From positions 1 through 7,318 of the forward strand of contig JAHOYW010000024.1 in assembly GCA_019038735.1 (NCBI GenBank): a DNA stretch of 7,318 bases. Reading direction: 5' to 3'. Each line of letters opens with the position of its first letter. Position 1 is the stretch's first letter. Positions 5,959-7,318 of this stretch are shown here, piece after piece. The position numbers and the translations under genes were made by a program. The stretch is from Victivallales bacterium (GTDB lineage Bacteria > Verrucomicrobiota > Lentisphaeria > Victivallales > Victivallaceae). Below the pieces are notes generated by a model. The model was not told the DNA's origin, ran no database searches, and was given only the letters and a program-made list of their open reading frames with translations.

Positions 5959-6160
5959 AATAATGTTTAAACCTATTATACTAATTTTACTAAGTATTTT
6001 TTTCTTTTTCCTTAACCCCACGCCTTGGCGTGGCAAGCTTAACATTCATCACGCCTAGGGCGTGACTTAATCCTTAACACTCTTTTTCTTTTTTATGTTT
6101 TTACCTACAGTCTAACAGCCTACAGGCTATCCACCTGAGTTTTTTTGTCAATCTTATATT
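5959..6160. repeat. Spacer block B, homologous at both ends to spacer block A (6686-6811)
   Basis: The left end AATAATGTTTAAACCTATT (5959-5977) is identical to 6686-6704. The next stretch (CTAATTTTACTAAG and then T/C-rich) resembles CTAATTTACACTAATTG at 6714-6730. The right end CAATCTTATATT (6149-6160), preceded by seven T and GT, matches 6800-6811, also preceded by seven T. In both blocks the right end overlaps the last codons of a minus-strand gene. The middle differs: block B has two hairpins, block A has a TTAGTG-type palindrome. Confidence 0.7.
6018..6065. repeat. Two adjacent CACGCC/GGCGTG hairpins
   Basis: CCACGCC/GGCGTGG (6018-6024 with 6027-6033, best drawn as a 6-bp stem with a CTTG tetraloop) is followed 15 bases later by TCACGCC/GGCGTGA (6049-6055 with 6059-6065, loop TAG). 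Both share the CACGCC core, and CTTAA motifs lie before, between and after them (6011, 6038, 6066, 6073). No immediate T-tract follows on either strand. This looks like a REP-type paired palindrome rather than a terminator. Confidence 0.75.
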
Positions 6161-6444
6161 CTTTTCTTCCAGTAATTAGGCTCTCTATGTAAATTCATAA
6201 CAGCAAGTACTCTTATTTTAGAGGATACTATTCTATAAATAATAGCGAATGGGAAATGAGAAAATTGATGTCTTTTAATGTCATCAACAAGAGTAATCCA
6301 AGTTTGTGGGGAATTAATTATTTCTTCAACGGTTTTATCTAAATCATCTAAAAATTTAAATCCCAAATCCTCAGCTTGCCTTTCATAATATTTGGCAGCA
6401 ATTATCATCTCTTCCTCTGCTTTTGGATGATATATTATTTGCAC
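6154..6444 (-). CDS. ParE/RelE-superfamily toxin of a type II toxin-antitoxin module
   Basis: A 96-residue basic protein with the ParE/RelE fold signature: YHPKAEEEMIIAAKYYERQAEDLG at the N-terminus (written here only as landmarks: the YYE helix at about 19-21 and the LG turn), a mid-helix ending INSPQTW, and the C-terminal strand set FPFAIIYRI, IRVLAVMNLHREPNYW. The closing R-x-P-x-Y-W resembles ParE-type plasmid stabilisation proteins. ParE relatives poison DNA gyrase and RelE relatives cut mRNA; which applies is not decided by sequence. The start is GTG at 6444, preceded by AAAGGA (6451-6456) six bases away. It overlaps the antitoxin gene by ten bases, so translation is likely coupled. Confidence 0.9.
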   Translation of the reverse strand: MQIIYHPKAEEEMIIAAKYYERQAEDLGFKFLDDLDKTVEEIINSPQTWITLVDDIKRHQFSHFPFAIIYRIVSSKIRVLAVMNLHREPNYWKKRI

Positions 6445-6668
6445 ATCAGTTCCTTTCTGGCTCGTTTTATCACTTCCGAATGAGGTTTACAAGACACTTT
6501 CCCCGCAGTAATTTCTTTATCTCTGCGTTGTGCTTCATCTATCCATAATTTATCATAATTAATTATTTCAACGTCATTTAAACTATCCAGTAATACATCT
6601 GCCAAAATTGCTCGTGATTTAGATGGAAGAGATAATACTCGTGTTGTAAATTCTGCTATAGTTGACAT
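6435..6668 (-). CDS. Antitoxin, putative addiction module component (Unstab_antitox type)
   Basis: A 77-residue protein of the small antitoxin family that precedes ParE-like toxins. The visible signature is an N-terminal helix with LPSKSRAILADVLLDSL (14-30), then LWIDEAQRRDKEITAGKV (41-58), matching the family pattern of an LLxSL segment followed by W-x-x-E-A-x-x-R-x-x-E-x-x-x-G. It should bind and neutralise the toxin encoded next and probably represses the operon together with it. The ATG at 6668 has a strong ribosome site (AAGGAGG), which suits the need for antitoxin excess. The last codons (ATGTGCAAATAA) contain the GTG start of the toxin in another frame. Confidence 0.9.
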   Translation of the reverse strand: MSTIAEFTTRVLSLPSKSRAILADVLLDSLNDVEIINYDKLWIDEAQRRDKEITAGKVSCKPHSEVIKRARKELMCK

Positions 6669-6674
6669 TTCACG

Positions 6675-6681
6675 CCTCCTT
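6675..6681 (-). promoter_or_regulatory. Strong Shine-Dalgarno site of the antitoxin gene
   Basis: AAGGAGG on the minus strand lies six bases before the antitoxin ATG and is the best ribosome site in the window; other genes here have only AAGG, GGAG or AGAGG cores. It fixes the start at 6668. Confidence 0.85.
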
Positions 6682-6685
6682 AAAT

Positions 6686-6811
6686 AATAATGTTTAAACC
6701 TATTTTTTGTCCACTAATTTACACTAATTGTTTTTCTTTTTTAAAAACTAGCAAACCTTTTTCATTCGTGTTAATTAGTGCCATTCGTGGACTTTTTTTC
6801 AATCTTATATT
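6686..6811. repeat. Spacer block A, related to block B (5959-6160)
   Basis: This block lies upstream of the toxin-antitoxin operon and shares both ends with block B beyond it: AATAATGTTTAAACCTATT on the left (6686-6704, exact) and seven T followed by CAATCTTATATT on the right (6793-6811). In between is the palindrome described separately. The two blocks put the toxin-antitoxin genes between direct repeats 727 bp apart on the left side and 651 bp apart on the right side, the difference being the longer middle of block B. Confidence 0.7.
6709..6792. repeat. Imperfect palindrome with GTGGAC ends
   Basis: The left arm (6709-6730) begins GTCCACTAATTTACACTAAT. Its reverse complement, AATTAGTG-TAA-ATTAGTGGAC, matches the right arm AATTAGTG-CC-ATTCGTGGAC (6773-6792) apart from the TAA/CC difference and one further mismatch. 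About 42 bases separate the arms. The TTAGTG/TTCGTG units within each arm also resemble one another. The right arm runs over the stop codon and last codons of the gene to the right. Confidence 0.7.
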
Positions 6812-7318
6812 TTTTTCGCATATTTTTTTGCCAGACAAGCTTTTTGCCTTTGACCTGACGCTGAAGTTTTCCTGATACTTTTACTGGTTTTTTGATTAGT
6901 TTCACAAAACGACCATAGGCTACAGCAAAATACTTAAGAGCTTGTTGATATTTTGCGGTTTGGGTATTACGATTATATTGTGCGTTATTAATATATCCCT
7001 GAGTTTTTCGCATATAAAGAAGCAAATCTTGAACTTTTTTAAGCCATTTTTTGCTTAGTCCGGTATCAGCTATAAACCAGCGATACTTCAACCATACATT
7101 AATTTTAGAACTATATGAGGCATACTTCATAGTAGTCAATGCCTTTGCATCTTTACGTCCTTTAAGAATATCATTATAACATTTCCGCAAAAGCTCCACA
7201 ACTGCGTCTGCATCCAATTCATATTCAATTTCTGCATTTTTTAGTTCAGCTTTAGTTGGTTTTGTCAAGGGAGTTTGAGCAAAAACCGTAGCGGTAAATA
7301 CCAACAATAGTAAAAATA
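6771..7318 (-). CDS. Secreted protein of unknown function, 5' end outside the window
   Basis: The frame is open to the right edge, so the true start lies beyond 7318 and the TTG at 7307 should not be taken as a start. The first visible residues, FLLLLVFTATVFAQTP, are the hydrophobic core and end of a signal peptide with likely cleavage after VFA, so the protein is exported. The mature part (about 170 residues) is rich in Lys, Tyr and Trp and mostly helical in look, with YASYSSKINVWLKYRWFIAD and KKWLKKVQDLLLYMRK as typical stretches. I recognise no family. The last six residues, STNGTN, are encoded by one arm of a palindromic repeat, and the KKYKIEKK just before them by the end of spacer block A. 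The native C-terminus may therefore have been replaced or extended by repeat insertion. Confidence 0.75.
   Translation of the reverse strand, partial: FLLLLVFTATVFAQTPLTKPTKAELKNAEIEYELDADAVVELLRKCYNDILKGRKDAKALTTMKYASYSSKINVWLKYRWFIADTGLSKKWLKKVQDLLLYMRKTQGYINNAQYNRNTQTAKYQQALKYFAVAYGRFVKLIKKPVKVSGKLQRQVKGKKLVWQKNMRKKYKIEKKSTNGTN

Larger units (their letters stand above)
5575..6153. other. Large intergenic region rich in repeats
   Basis: No credible gene lies in these 579 bases. From left to right they hold the leader and putative promoter of the TPR gene, an inverted repeat GCAAATC/GATTTGC (5732-5738 and 5765-5771), the MITE-like element, and the repeated spacer block with a pair of hairpins. 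A further small hairpin AGCCT/AGGCT (6117-6121 and 6124-6128) lies close to the end of the toxin gene. I see no typical terminator with a T-tract for the toxin-antitoxin operon. Confidence 0.7.

Noticed and set aside
5959..6160. Integron attC site after the toxin gene
   Set aside because: A GTTAGAC and a GTTAAGC on the minus strand fit the GTTRRRY core, but no matching RYYYAAC partner lies at the right place and no integrase is in the window.
6684..6713. Promoter for the toxin-antitoxin operon (TGGACA, 18 bases, TATTAT on the minus strand)
   Set aside because: The boxes match well, but the transcription start they imply would fall within the AAGGAGG ribosome site, so they probably do not form the working promoter.

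Overview
The window is AT-rich bacterial DNA. Every protein gene I can support lies on the minus strand, so transcription runs from right to left. A housekeeping gene (glmM) and a type II toxin-antitoxin pair show that this is a bacterial chromosome or chromosome-like replicon. The signal-peptide protein and the large membrane-anchored Thr/Lys repeat protein fit a Gram-negative organism. The repeat protein's style (TRKT-[LV]-KLKP units) and the palindrome-rich spacers remind me of the Lentisphaerae/PVC group, but that is a weak impression and not a placement.

Layout from left to right. Positions 1-568 hold no protein gene. There is a 25-bp perfect GC-rich palindrome at the very edge (2-68), an AT-rich stretch with one imperfect direct repeat, and then a compact structured segment (451-563) that ends in a plus-strand hairpin plus T-tract. 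This last segment is a candidate small RNA or terminator facing glmM. Positions 569-2587 carry glmM (phosphoglucosamine mutase, cell-wall precursor synthesis) preceded by a HAD-family phosphatase gene. Positions 2606-2638 are a clear intrinsic terminator separating these from the next gene upstream. Positions 2657-5574 carry a pair of unusual genes: a TPR protein, followed in the direction of transcription by a 480-residue low-complexity, Lys/Thr/Pro-rich protein with a single membrane helix near its C-terminus. The latter has eight copies of a T-[ILV]-K-[LI] motif and may be a phosphorylated scaffold, though this is inference.

Positions 5575-7318 form an accessory-looking region. A 142-bp MITE-like element with perfect 19-bp terminal inverted repeats ending in TA (5817-5958) abuts a spacer block (5959-6160). 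That block is homologous at both ends to a second spacer (6686-6811). Between the two blocks sits an Unstab_antitox/ParE-type toxin-antitoxin module (6154-6668), so the module is framed by related sequence on both sides. At the right edge is the 3' part of a gene for a secreted protein of unknown function. Its last six codons lie inside one arm of an imperfect palindrome.

How the genes may work together: TPR gene and repeat-protein gene look like one transcription unit. The HAD gene and glmM look like another, fed either by read-through of the terminator or by a promoter inside the repeat gene. The toxin-antitoxin pair is a self-contained, translationally coupled module. No tRNA, rRNA, CRISPR array or transposase gene is visible.
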